Positions 1 to 6,682 of a DNA stretch of 14,632 bases are shown here, one piece after another. The position numbers were made by a program, and so were the translations under genes. The DNA comes from Betaproteobacteria bacterium (GTDB lineage Bacteria; Pseudomonadota; Gammaproteobacteria; Burkholderiales; SG8-41). Under the pieces are notes generated by a model that searched no databases, had not been told where the DNA came from, and saw nothing but the letters and a program-made list of their open reading frames with translations. Every line of letters begins with the position of its first letter. Position 1 is the stretch's first letter. Location of the stretch: assembly GCA_021414185.1 (NCBI GenBank), contig JAIOOZ010000423.1, forward strand, positions 1 to 14,632, given 5' to 3'.

Positions 1-426
1 CAGGCGCTGGCGTGGGCGCAGACGCGACTGGGCGATAAACCTGTATTGATATACTCCACCGCAGCGCCGCAGCAGATCGAAGCAGTGCAGGCCGCGGTCG
101 GCCGCGAACGCGCCGGCACCATGGTCGAGCAGGCATTGAGCGAAATTGCCAAAGACCTGGTCGCGCGCGGCGCGCGGCGGCTGGTAGTCGCCGGCGGTGA
201 GACTTCGGGTGCGGTCGTTACGGCGCTGGGCATAAGCGGACTGCGCGTCGGCCCTGAAATCGATCCGGGTGTGCCGTGGACTGCGAGCGTCGGTGACAAG
301 CCGATAGCACTAGCGCTGAAGTCGGGGAATTTTGGCGGTGACGATTTTTTTCTGAAGGCTTTTAAAAAACTAGCCACAGAGGGCACAGAGAACACAGAGG
401 AAAGCGCAAAACAAAGACGTTTCTAG
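1..426 (+). CDS. otnK: 3-oxo-tetronate 4-kinase, C-terminal part (5' end outside window)
   Basis: Four-carbon acid sugar kinase family; it phosphorylates 3-oxo-tetronate at C4 with ATP in the cytoplasm, one step before the OtnC decarboxylase encoded next door. The frame is open from base 1 without an initiator, so only about 141 C-terminal residues are present. The visible part is the C-terminal nucleotide-binding domain: a VVAGGETSG glycine-rich loop, the segment GPEIDPGVPW, and the family's usual ending LALKSGNFGGDDFFLKAFKKL. After that ending the frame runs on for about 17 residues (ATEGTENTEESAKQRRF), encoded by the left arm and loop of an intergenic hairpin repeat, so the natural C-terminus seems displaced. 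The family assignment rests on the C-terminal motifs and on the adjacent otnC; specificity for threonate versus erythronate pathways cannot be told here. Confidence 0.88.
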   Translation, partial: QALAWAQTRLGDKPVLIYSTAAPQQIEAVQAAVGRERAGTMVEQALSEIAKDLVARGARRLVVAGGETSGAVVTALGISGLRVGPEIDPGVPWTASVGDKPIALALKSGNFGGDDFFLKAFKKLATEGTENTEESAKQRRF

Positions 427-469
427 ATTTTCTTTTGAAGTTCTCTGTGTTCTCTGTGTCCTCTGTGGC
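373..469. repeat. Long hairpin repeat, CACAGAG family, copy 1
   Basis: Inverted repeat with 27-base arms at 373-399 and 443-469, differing at one position (a G/T wobble), around a 43-base loop. Each arm is made of imperfect tandem units of the CACAGAG type (8-9 bases). The left arm and most of the loop are translated as the tail of OtnK, and the right arm lies in the otnK-otnC gap. A second, altered copy is at 12550-12680. No transposase is associated. Confidence 0.9.
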
Positions 470-496
470 CGATGCTTTTGATTTAAGGTGTAAGAA

Positions 497-1132
497 ATGA
501 CTGAAAATCTCCTGCGCGAAGAAATAGCCGAACTGGGCAAGTCGCTCTACGACCGCGGTCTCGCGCACGGCAGCGCGGGCAATATCAGCGTCAAGCTGGC
601 CGATGGCAACTGGCTGCTGACGCCGACCAATTCCTGCCTCGGCCGCCTTGATCCCGCGAAAATCTCCAAGCTCGACGGTAACGGCAAGCTGATCAACGGC
701 GATCCGCCTTCGAAAGAAGCATTCCTGCATCTCGCCATGTATCAGGAGCGCGCGAAAAGCACGGCGGTTGTGCATCTGCATTCATTGCACGCGGTAGCGG
801 TGTCGTGCCTTGCCGAGATCGACGCCGGCGATGTATTCCCGCCAATCACTGCGTACGCGATCATGCAGGTCGGCAAGCTGGCGCTCGTTCCGTACTATCC
901 GCCGGGCGACCAATCGCTCGCCGATGCGGTGCGCAAGCTCGCAGGCAAACATCATGCTGTGCTGCTCGCTAACCACGGGCCGGTGGTCGCGGGGACTTCG
1001 CTTACCGCGGCGGTCAACGCCATCGAAGAACTCGAACAGACCGCGCAACTGATGCTATTGTTGCAGGGTCGGCCGACGCGATTTTTGACTGCGGGGCAGG
1101 TTGCAGAACTGAATCAGCGCTTTCCGAGCTAA
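497..1132 (+). CDS. otnC: 3-oxo-tetronate 4-phosphate decarboxylase (class II aldolase family)
   Basis: Class II aldolase/adducin-fold, zinc-dependent enzyme; OtnC decarboxylates 3-oxo-tetronate 4-phosphate to dihydroxyacetone phosphate and CO2. At 211 residues it has the usual OtnC length. Visible landmarks: the phosphate/substrate loop GSAGNISVK (residues 25-33), LTPTNS (41-46), the catalytic acid E74 in PSKE, zinc ligands H93 and H95 in VVHLHSLH, and the third histidine H160 in LANHGPVV. The start is supported by AAGGTG at 485-490, six bases before ATG. It lies 70 bases after otnK on the same strand and 50 bases before a Bug binding protein, fitting one operon. A ribulose- or fuculose-phosphate aldolase-like activity is the alternative, but adjacency to the kinase favours OtnC. 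Confidence 0.9.
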   Translation: MTENLLREEIAELGKSLYDRGLAHGSAGNISVKLADGNWLLTPTNSCLGRLDPAKISKLDGNGKLINGDPPSKEAFLHLAMYQERAKSTAVVHLHSLHAVAVSCLAEIDAGDVFPPITAYAIMQVGKLALVPYYPPGDQSLADAVRKLAGKHHAVLLANHGPVVAGTSLTAAVNAIEELEQTAQLMLLLQGRPTRFLTAGQVAELNQRFPS

Positions 1133-1182
1133 CAAGAATTGCCACGCCTGCCGGAGGCGACCGAAACCGAGCGGAGGAGCAT

Positions 1183-2151
1183 ATGAAAATCAAGCTGATG
1201 GCCGGCGCGTGTACCGTCGCCGCAGCGCTGGCATTGCCCGCGCATGCGCAGACTTACCCGGTGAAACCGGTGCGCTTCATTCTGCCGTTTCCCGCTGGCG
1301 GTCCGACCGACATTCTCGGCCGCATCATCGGGCAGAAGCTCGCAGCCCAGCTTGGCCAGCCAGTCGTGCCGGAAAACCGCCCCGGCGCGGGCGGCAACGT
1401 TGGCACGGAGTACGCGGCGAAGCAGGCGGCCGACGGATACTCGTTCGTGCTGGCATCGCCGTCGCTCTCCATCAGCCCCAGTCTGTACGCCAAGCTTGGC
1501 TACGACCCGGTCAGAGATTTCATACCGGTCTCCATGATCGCGCAGATTCCCAATGTGCTGCTGGTCCACCCTTCGGTGCCGGCAAAAACTCTCAAGGAAC
1601 TCGTGCAGCTCGCGAAGGCCAAGCCCGGCAAGCTCAATTTCGGCTCGGGTGGGCTGGGCACGTCCAATCATCTGGGCAGCGAACTCTTCAAGAGCCTGGC
1701 CGGGCTCAATATCGTCCACGTGCCGTATAAAGGGTCAAACGAAGCCATGGTCGGCATGATGGGCGGCCATGTGGACATGGTCGTGATCGGCGTGCCGCCG
1801 ACGTTGCCGCATATCAAGGCGGGTCGGGTAAGGCCGCTTGCCGTGTTGGCGGCGGAACGCTTGCCCTATTTGCCGGATGTGCCGACGGCAAAGGAAGCGG
1901 GCATCGCGAATTATGAAGTGACGACCTGGTACGTTATAGCGGTGCCCACCGGCACGCCGCGCGATATAGTCATGCGGCTCAATGCGGAGTGGGTCAAGGC
2001 CGCGGAGGCAGCGGATGTCAAAGAGAGGATGCGTGCTTCGGGTTTCGAACCGATGGCGAGCACGCCCGAGCAGGCCAGCGATTTTGTCAAAGCGGAAATC
2101 GTGCGTTGGGCGCAGGTGATCAAGGATGCGAAGCTGAAGGTGGAGCAGTAA
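1183..2151 (+). CDS. Tripartite tricarboxylate transporter substrate-binding protein (Bug family), first copy
   Basis: Periplasmic solute receptor that would capture a carboxylated substrate and deliver it to a TctA/TctB-type membrane permease. It has 322 residues, the family norm. A signal peptide spans residues 1-22 (basic start, Ala/Leu core, AHA before QTYP), with no lipobox cysteine. Family landmarks follow: YPVKPVRFILPFPAGGPTD (25-43), NRPGAGGN, ADGYSFVLASPS, VHPSVPAKTLKELVQLAK, and the PHIKAGRVRPLAVL and LPDVPTAKEAG segments of the second lobe. The start is set by GGAGGAG at 1173-1179. It sits between otnC and a second Bug gene, so a sugar-acid ligand such as a tetronate or tartrate is a reasonable guess, but ligand identity cannot be read from sequence. 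No permease gene lies in the window. Confidence 0.93.
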   Translation: MKIKLMAGACTVAAALALPAHAQTYPVKPVRFILPFPAGGPTDILGRIIGQKLAAQLGQPVVPENRPGAGGNVGTEYAAKQAADGYSFVLASPSLSISPSLYAKLGYDPVRDFIPVSMIAQIPNVLLVHPSVPAKTLKELVQLAKAKPGKLNFGSGGLGTSNHLGSELFKSLAGLNIVHVPYKGSNEAMVGMMGGHVDMVVIGVPPTLPHIKAGRVRPLAVLAAERLPYLPDVPTAKEAGIANYEVTTWYVIAVPTGTPRDIVMRLNAEWVKAAEAADVKERMRASGFEPMASTPEQASDFVKAEIVRWAQVIKDAKLKVEQ

Positions 2152-2155
2152 GAGC

Positions 2156-2183
2156 AGGATTGAGGATCGAGGATTGTCGATTG
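2156..2183. repeat. Four tandem 7-base units between two Bug genes
   Basis: Starting four bases after the stop codon of the first Bug gene are the units AGGATTG, AGGATCG, AGGATTG and TCGATTG. No matching inverted arm was found, so this looks like a single arm or remnant of the hairpin-repeat class seen in other gaps of this window. It precedes the ribosome binding site of the next gene. Confidence 0.6.
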
Positions 2184-2191
2184 AGTCTTTT

Positions 2192-2197
2192 GAGGAG
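2192..2197 (+). promoter_or_regulatory. Ribosome binding site deciding the start of the second Bug gene
   Basis: GAGGAG lies six bases before ATG at 2204. The upstream in-frame TTG at 2174 has no such site and falls inside the 7-base repeat, so ATG 2204 is preferred. It also gives a clean signal peptide. Confidence 0.75.
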
Positions 2198-2203
2198 AAG
2201 CGA

Positions 2204-3178
2204 ATGAGAACAACTAAAAAACATGCAGCGGGTTTGGCCATCGCAGCACTCGTGGCAGCGTCGGCCAACGCAGCCGAGCCGCAATATCCGACCAAGTCGG
2301 TGCGCATGATCGTGCCCTTCGCGCCCGGTGGCCCGACCGACGTGATTGCGCGCATCGTTGCGATCAAGCTCTCCGAGAGCATGGGCCAGCAGGTGGTGAT
2401 AGACAATCGCGCCGGCGCCGGCGGCAATATCGGCATGGGCATGGCGGCGAATGCGACGCCGGACGGATACACGATCGTGGTCGTGAGTTCGAGCTTTGTC
2501 GTGAATCCGGGGCTTTACGCCAAGATTCCCTACGATCCGTTCAAGAGCTTCGTGCCGGTTTCCAATATGGCGGCGTCGCCGAACGTATATACCGCGCATC
2601 CGTCCGTTCCCGCGAAGTCGATGCAGGAACTGATCAAGCTGATTCAGGCCAATCCGAAAAAGTACAGCTTCGCGACGCCGGGCATAGGCACTACGCCTGA
2701 CCTCGGCGCGAGCTTGCTGAAGGTATCGGCGAAGCTCGATGTCACGACGGTGCCATATGCAGGCGCGGGTCCGGCAGTCACCGCGGTCATTGGGAATCAA
2801 GTGCCGCTGGGCTGCACCGCGATGCCTCCGACCACGCCGCACATTCTGGGCGGTCGGTTGCGTGCGCTGGCTGTTACGAGCGCGCAGCGCTCCGCTGCGC
2901 TGCCCGATGTGCAGACGATGGCGGAGGCAGGCTTCACCGGGCAGGAAAGCGATACGCTGCAAGGCATGCTGGTTCCTGCCGGCACGCCGAAAGCGGTAGT
3001 GCAAAGGCTGCACAGCGAAATCGCCAAGATACTGGCGCAGCCCGACGTGAAGGAACGCGTGATCGCTTTGGGTTTCGATATCGTCGCCAGTTCGCCCGCC
3101 GATTTCACCGCGCAGATCAAAAGCGAAGTTACGAAGTGGACGAAAGTCGTCAAGGACGCGGGGATCAAGGTGGAATAG
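2204..3178 (+). CDS. Tripartite tricarboxylate transporter substrate-binding protein (Bug family), second copy
   Basis: Second periplasmic Bug receptor of the cluster, 324 residues from ATG 2204. The signal peptide runs from MRTTKK to ANA (cleavage near residue 23, before AEPQYP). Family motifs: YPTKSVRMIVPFAPGGPTD (28-46), NRAGAGGNIG, PDGYTIVVVSSS, HPSVPAKSMQELIKL, PHILGGRLRALAV and LPDVQTMAEAG. It is clearly paralogous to, but diverged from, the copy just upstream, and they are separated by only 52 bases. The two differ through the ligand-pocket loops (for example VSSSFVVNPGLYAK here against LASPSLSISPSLYAK), so they probably take different acids. It is followed by the tartrate-dehydratase-like gene, which makes a D-tartrate-type ligand plausible for one of the two. 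Confidence 0.93.
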   Translation: MRTTKKHAAGLAIAALVAASANAAEPQYPTKSVRMIVPFAPGGPTDVIARIVAIKLSESMGQQVVIDNRAGAGGNIGMGMAANATPDGYTIVVVSSSFVVNPGLYAKIPYDPFKSFVPVSNMAASPNVYTAHPSVPAKSMQELIKLIQANPKKYSFATPGIGTTPDLGASLLKVSAKLDVTTVPYAGAGPAVTAVIGNQVPLGCTAMPPTTPHILGGRLRALAVTSAQRSAALPDVQTMAEAGFTGQESDTLQGMLVPAGTPKAVVQRLHSEIAKILAQPDVKERVIALGFDIVASSPADFTAQIKSEVTKWTKVVKDAGIKVE

Positions 3179-3184
3179 TTGTTG

Positions 3185-3258
3185 CGGCGATGGGTGATGA
3201 GCGAGGGGCAATGGGTAAGGAGTATCGCCCATTCCCCATCACACATTGCTCATTGCCG
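3185..3258. repeat. Imperfect hairpin repeat, GGCGATGGGT family
   Basis: Arms of 31 bases at 3185-3215 and 3228-3258 match at 23 positions around a 12-base loop. Most mismatches are transitions, as if an older perfect palindrome had decayed. The element begins six bases after the stop of the second Bug gene and ends about 13 bases before the ribosome binding site of the dehydratase gene. It could form an RNA stem-loop in the intercistronic transcript. Confidence 0.75.
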
Positions 3259-3288
3259 GTTTTTAGAAGCTAAGGAGAGCATCGAATA

Positions 3289-4455
3289 GTGCGCATCGTA
3301 GCGATAAAAGAAGTAGCAGTACCGATCAATTCGACCATACGCAACGCGGTATTCGATTTCAGCGAAATGACGACATCGGTCGTCGCGGTGACCACCGACG
3401 TGATGCGCGGCGGCAAGCCGGTCACGGGCTTCGCGTTCAATTCGACCGGACGCTACGCCTGCGGTGCGCAGATGCGCGACCGCCTCATTCCGCGCATCAT
3501 GAAAGCGCCGCCGGAGTCTTTGGTCAACGCGGCTGGTGATAATCTCGATCCCGAAAAAATCCTCGCCTGCATGATGCAGCGCGAAAAGCCGGGCGGCCAT
3601 ACCGAGCGCTCGGTGGCGATAGGCACCATCGAAGTTGCGTGCTGGGACGCCGTCGCCAAGATCGCCGATAAACCGCTGCATGCGGTGCTCGCGGACAAGT
3701 ACAACGATGGAAAAGTGCCTGACAAGGTGCCTTGCTATGTGGGTGGCGGCTGGTATGCGCCAGGCAAGGGCATCAAGGAATTGCAAGACGAAATCCGCAT
3801 GCGCCTCGACGAAGGCTATACGACCATGAAGATCAAGGTCGGCGGCATGGACATACCCGAAGACGTAAAACGTGTCGAAGCAGGCATCAAGATCGTCGGC
3901 TCCAGCGATCGCCTTGCGGTCGATGCCAATGCCGGATTCAACCGTTCGCGCGCGCTGGCGTATGCACTGGCGCTAAAGCCGTTCAAGTTGCGCTGGTTCG
4001 AAGAACCGACCGATCCGCTCGACTATGCGCTGCTCGCCGATGTCGCGTCCGTTTACGACTCGCCGATCGGCACCGGTGAGAATTTATTTTCCACTCAGGA
4101 CATCGAAAACCTCGTGCGCTTCGGCGGCATGCGGCCCGACCGCGACATCATCCAGATCGACGTGCCGCAGTCTTACGGCATCGTGCAGTTCTCGCGCACG
4201 CTGGGAATGCTCAAACGCCACAAGTGGCAGCGCCATTCCATCTTCCCGCACGGCGGCAACCAGATGACGCTCGCCATCGTCGGCGGCTTCGGCCTGGGCG
4301 GCTGCGAAGCCTATCCCGATGTTTTCGGCGTTTTTGCCGGGTTTGCCGACGATGCCAAGGTTGAAAACGGGTTTCTCAAGCTCTCGGACCGCCCCGGTAT
4401 CGGGTTCGAGGCGCAAAACCAGCTGTATGCGGTGATGAAGGACTTGGCGCAGTAG
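3289..4455 (+). CDS. tarD: Enolase-superfamily dehydratase, D(-)-tartrate dehydratase-like
   Basis: Mandelate racemase/muconate lactonizing enzyme group of the enolase superfamily, predicted to dehydrate D-tartrate to oxaloacetate with Mg2+ in the cytoplasm. At 388 residues it is one short of my recollection of the Bradyrhizobium japonicum enzyme, with similar landmarks: IRNAVFDFSEMTTS, GRYACG, AGDNLDPEK, EKPGGHTERSVAIGT, WDAVAKIADKPL, PSYD-type ending PGIGFE. Catalytic residues appear intact: the base pair of lysines K181/K183 (MKIKVGG), metal ligands D212, E238 and E264 (VDANAG, FEEP, GTGENL), and H321 (FPHGGNQM) as the second acid/base. It starts with GTG, supported by AAGGAGAG at 3272-3279. 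It is the last gene of the first + strand run. A related sugar-acid dehydratase activity is the alternative. Confidence 0.87.
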   Translation: MRIVAIKEVAVPINSTIRNAVFDFSEMTTSVVAVTTDVMRGGKPVTGFAFNSTGRYACGAQMRDRLIPRIMKAPPESLVNAAGDNLDPEKILACMMQREKPGGHTERSVAIGTIEVACWDAVAKIADKPLHAVLADKYNDGKVPDKVPCYVGGGWYAPGKGIKELQDEIRMRLDEGYTTMKIKVGGMDIPEDVKRVEAGIKIVGSSDRLAVDANAGFNRSRALAYALALKPFKLRWFEEPTDPLDYALLADVASVYDSPIGTGENLFSTQDIENLVRFGGMRPDRDIIQIDVPQSYGIVQFSRTLGMLKRHKWQRHSIFPHGGNQMTLAIVGGFGLGGCEAYPDVFGVFAGFADDAKVENGFLKLSDRPGIGFEAQNQLYAVMKDLAQ

Positions 4456-4479
4456 CCTACCGAGGTGTCGAAAAACAGT

Positions 4480-4581
4480 TCCCTCCCCCTTGACGGGGGA
4501 GGGCTAGGGTGGGGGTGAGAATTTGCCTGGCACGCGATGTTTTCACCCCCATCCCGGCCTTCCCCCATCAAGGGGGAAGGA
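4480..4581. repeat. Long hairpin repeat, CCCTCCCCCTTGA family
   Basis: Arms of 39 bases at 4480-4518 and 4543-4581 match at 33 positions, all six differences being transitions, around a 24-base loop. Each arm contains its own small palindrome (CCCCCTTGACGGGGG on the left, CCCCCATCAAGGGGG on the right), so the element could fold as a clover-like structure or a long stem. It begins 24 bases after the dehydratase stop codon and could act as a 3' stem-loop of that operon. There is no following T-run. Confidence 0.88.
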
Positions 4582-4718
4582 GTCCTAAGGCAGCTGTTCC
4601 CTGCCCAAATGTGAAAATGTCACTCATTCCGCGTGGCGTGGTTCTTAACGCCCCGCAAGGCATGGCCCTTACTCTTATGCCATGGCGATAAGTTTCGCCG
4701 TAGACCGAGGGGGTCACA

Positions 4719-4925
4719 ATGTATCAACCACTGATAGCTCTGGCAGTATTTGGCGGCCTGGTGTGGATGATTTCAGAAGCGATTTTCATGCTTCTGCACA
4801 ATGACGGCGATGCGGAAATCTCGCCCCTGCGGCGGGACACGATGACGGCTTTCGTCGAGGAAAACTACGGCGTGCGTTTTGAGTCGGCGAACCCGCTAGG
4901 GGAAGAGGGGATGCGGAGGCTTTGA
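4719..4925 (+). CDS. Small putative single-pass membrane protein, unknown function
   Basis: A 68-residue reading frame starting MYQPLIALAVFGGLVWMISEAIF. The N-terminal 24 residues are hydrophobic enough for one membrane segment, and the rest is charged and soluble (LRRDTMTAFVEENYGVRFESANPL). A G-rich site (GAGGGGG, 4707-4713) lies five bases before ATG. It stands alone on the + strand between a hairpin repeat and the 3' end of the HNH gene, so no operon context helps. The 130 bases before it hold no clear promoter. I do not recognise the family. Amino-acid make-up and the ribosome binding site argue that it is real, but it is short. Confidence 0.55.
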   Translation: MYQPLIALAVFGGLVWMISEAIFMLLHNDGDAEISPLRRDTMTAFVEENYGVRFESANPLGEEGMRRL

Positions 4926-4947
4926 TGTGGAAGATTAACGTTCGCGG

Positions 4948-5322
4948 TCAATGGCGCGCCGCATTTTGCTCGCCCCTTGCAACGCAGGGTTGGGCTTCCT
5001 CTAACGCAGCTCTCCGCAGTGCTTGCCTTACAACCTCGGCCACGGAATCCGTTGTGATCCCGTGCTTCTTGCAATAAGCCGAGTGAATCCAGATAGAGAG
5101 ACTTTTTTGCCCTTTACTTGAGTTACACCCGGCGCAACAGCGCGCAATATTCTCGCGCGTGACGATGCGTGCGTCATTGATGATGTGTTCCCAAGTTGCC
5201 GCGGCCTTTCGCGAACCACCCGCAGAGACCTTTTCAATCATTTCAACGCCGCAATAGATGCATGTCCTATCGCGCGCGCGCACTTCACGCTCGAGCCACT
5301 CAGGAATGCCCCAAATGTTCAT
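4948..5322 (-). CDS. HNH endonuclease
   Basis: A small HNH nuclease of 124 residues counted from ATG at 5322; a TTG at 5337 would add five residues, and neither start has a good ribosome binding site. Order of motifs: IPEWLEREVRARD, zinc knuckle CIYC (C21, C24), the core histidine in WEHI (E45-H46), then the second knuckle CCAGCNSSKG (C62/C63, C66) with N67 and K70, followed by a helical C-terminus. These are the standard HNH metal-binding and DNA-cleaving elements. Such stand-alone proteins occur in mobile and defence contexts, but no methyltransferase, integrase or phage gene is nearby, so its role is open. It is oriented towards the small membrane protein gene (convergent, 22 bases apart). 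Confidence 0.82.
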   Translation of the reverse strand: MNIWGIPEWLEREVRARDRTCIYCGVEMIEKVSAGGSRKAAATWEHIINDARIVTRENIARCCAGCNSSKGQKSLSIWIHSAYCKKHGITTDSVAEVVRQALRRAALEEAQPCVARGEQNAARH

Positions 5323-5342
5323 GATTAGGACGCCCAACGTAT

Positions 5343-5407
5343 ATTGGTTGAAATTTTAGTTGCCGATTTAGTTGACATATTGGATGACAATTTAATTGTC
5401 ATCCAAT
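5343..5407. promoter_or_regulatory. AT-rich palindrome with 12-base periodicity, candidate operator
   Basis: In a locally AT-rich patch, 13-base arms at 5379-5391 (ATTGGATGACAAT) and 5395-5407 (ATTGTCATCCAAT) form a perfect inverted repeat around TTA. The preceding sequence is periodic at 12 bases: units starting at 5343, 5355, 5367, 5379 and 5391 all have TT at positions 2-3 and TG at positions 7-8. It lies 20 bases upstream of the HNH start and about 34 bases after the esterase stop on the - strand. There is no T-run on that strand, so an operator or protein-binding site is favoured over an intrinsic terminator. Each arm resembles a FadR-type GntR half-site with one mismatch, which is only suggestive. 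Confidence 0.45.
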
Positions 5408-5440
5408 CGTCCCGCATCACCAGCAATTCAACCGATACGC

Positions 5441-6631
5441 TCAGCGTATATTCTTCTCAACCCAAGTCTTGAGCAACGCCGCAATCTGCAGATTGTTCTT
5501 CTCCAGCATCATCATATGCCCGTTGCCGTGGATGCCGGCTGCAGGCAGGCGCTGGAAGGTGTGTTTGACGCCGGCGTCTGCGAGATACTTCGACGTGCAA
5601 TGATCGTAGGGCGCGTGGTATGAGGCTTCGCTGACGACGATCAGTATCGGTACGCGTTTGAGGTTGACCAATTGGTGGGCGGGCGAGTCCTGCACCCAGC
5701 AGCGCACGAGCCCGGGGCCGTCGGCTTGCGGCTGGCGCACCATCTGCAGGTCTTTGGGTTCGGATGCGGGCGGATCGTAGGCAAGGGGCAGGCGGGTAAT
5801 GCCCCAGGCGCGGCCAAGGTTAGCGTCCTTGAACCAGTCTGGCGCGCCGATCACGCTGGTTTCATAAAACGGCGGGCCATTGGGCTCGATGGCGACGACG
5901 CCTTTGACGAGTTGCGGACGGCTGTCGGCGATTTCCCCGCCGAAGGGGCCGGATTGCGAGTGCGTGAGCAGTATCGCGGGACCGATTTTATCGAGCAGGG
6001 CGATGCCGGCGCTACGGTTCAGGTCTTCGAGCGCCACCAGGTTCGACATGTCTTCGACCTGCGATGCGAAGAACTGGTCGAACACTGGATCGCCGGCCAC
6101 GCCTTTACCGGGCCATTGCGTATGCATGCCCGCTTGCGGGTAGAGTTTGGAGAGTTCGGGTGCGGTGAAACGTTCCGACATCGCATTCGCGTTGGGCTTG
6201 CGCGTCGGGCCATAGGCTTCGGTGAAATAGCCGGAGCGTGCGCGTCCCGGTTGATCGACTACATACACGGCATACCCTGCGCGCAGAAAGTAGTCGGCCC
6301 AGCCCGGACGGCCGTCGGGAGTCGCCAGAAAATTGGTACCGGTCTGGCCGCCGCCGTGCCACATCACGACGGGGTAGCGGTGCTTGCGCTGCTGCGGGAC
6401 CTGGAACTGCACGAACATCTGGCCGGACATGACCTGGCCGTCCTTGCTGCTGCCGTATTTGCCCGCGACGAAGAAATAACCCTGCTGCGCGATGGTCACC
6501 GGGCCCATCTTGGGCGGGGGCGGAGCTTTTTTGGCGGGCTGCGCAGCGTGCGCTGCGGGCAAGGCTGCAATTAAAACGAACAGCGCGAAACCGCGCAGTT
6601 TCGACAGCGACCTGCAAACGATGGTGTGCAT
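5441..6631 (-). CDS. Secreted alpha/beta-hydrolase, esterase 713-like
   Basis: An exported esterase of the alpha/beta-hydrolase fold, resembling the Alcaligenes esterase known as 713. Numbering below counts from the upstream ATG at 6637; the preferred start is the ATG two codons on (6631), because GGGAGGAG ends directly at the first ATG and is six bases from the second. The N-terminus is a signal peptide ending AAHA near residue 31, followed by a Lys/Pro-rich linker. Landmarks: YFFVAGKYG, oxyanion HGGG (94-97), TPDGRPGWADYFLRAGY, VVDQPGRARSG, nucleophile S227 in THSQSG, likely acid E251 in AIEPNG, and the C-terminal GIHGNGHMMMLEKNN with H370/H374. It probably cleaves an ester outside the cytoplasm, releasing an acid for the Bug protein encoded 51 bases upstream. 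The substrate is unknown. Confidence 0.87.
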   Translation of the reverse strand: MHTIVCRSLSKLRGFALFVLIAALPAAHAAQPAKKAPPPPKMGPVTIAQQGYFFVAGKYGSSKDGQVMSGQMFVQFQVPQQRKHRYPVVMWHGGGQTGTNFLATPDGRPGWADYFLRAGYAVYVVDQPGRARSGYFTEAYGPTRKPNANAMSERFTAPELSKLYPQAGMHTQWPGKGVAGDPVFDQFFASQVEDMSNLVALEDLNRSAGIALLDKIGPAILLTHSQSGPFGGEIADSRPQLVKGVVAIEPNGPPFYETSVIGAPDWFKDANLGRAWGITRLPLAYDPPASEPKDLQMVRQPQADGPGLVRCWVQDSPAHQLVNLKRVPILIVVSEASYHAPYDHCTSKYLADAGVKHTFQRLPAAGIHGNGHMMMLEKNNLQIAALLKTWVEKNIR

Positions 6632-6637
6632 GCGCAT

Positions 6638-6645
6638 CTCCTCCC
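6638..6645 (-). promoter_or_regulatory. Ribosome binding site deciding the esterase start
   Basis: On the - strand GGGAGGAG abuts one ATG (6637) and lies six bases before the next in-frame ATG (6631). The second spacing is workable and the first is not, so the protein most likely starts MHTIVCRSL. Confidence 0.65.
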
Positions 6646-6655
6646 GGTGTTCGGT

Positions 6656-6672
6656 TCCGGCGATGCGCCGGA
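6656..6672. other. Compact GC-rich intercistronic hairpin
   Basis: Perfect 7-base arms TCCGGCG and CGCCGGA around a 3-base loop, in the 51-base gap between the Bug stop and the esterase ribosome binding site on the - strand. No T-run follows, so it is more likely an RNA processing or stability element than a terminator. Confidence 0.5.
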
Positions 6673-6682
6673 CGCCGATTTA

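Noticed and set aside
373..469. CACAGAG repeats considered as a CRISPR array
   Set aside because: Units are adjoining, imperfect and arranged as inverted arms, with no unique spacers and no cas genes.
2120..3232. A 370-residue open frame on the - strand
   Set aside because: Antisense to the second Bug gene and running into two repeats; no family features.
4480..4581. Hairpin considered as a standard Rho-independent terminator
   Set aside because: The stem is far longer than usual and no T-run follows on the + strand; kept as a repeat.
4610..4630. TGTGA-AAATG-TCAC, resembling a CRP/FNR-type site
   Set aside because: Half-site spacing is one base short of the CRP pattern and the match is too short to stand alone.
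4925..5074. ATG overlapping the stop of the small membrane protein, opening a 49-codon frame
   Set aside because: It lies wholly antisense to the HNH gene tail and has no protein-like features.
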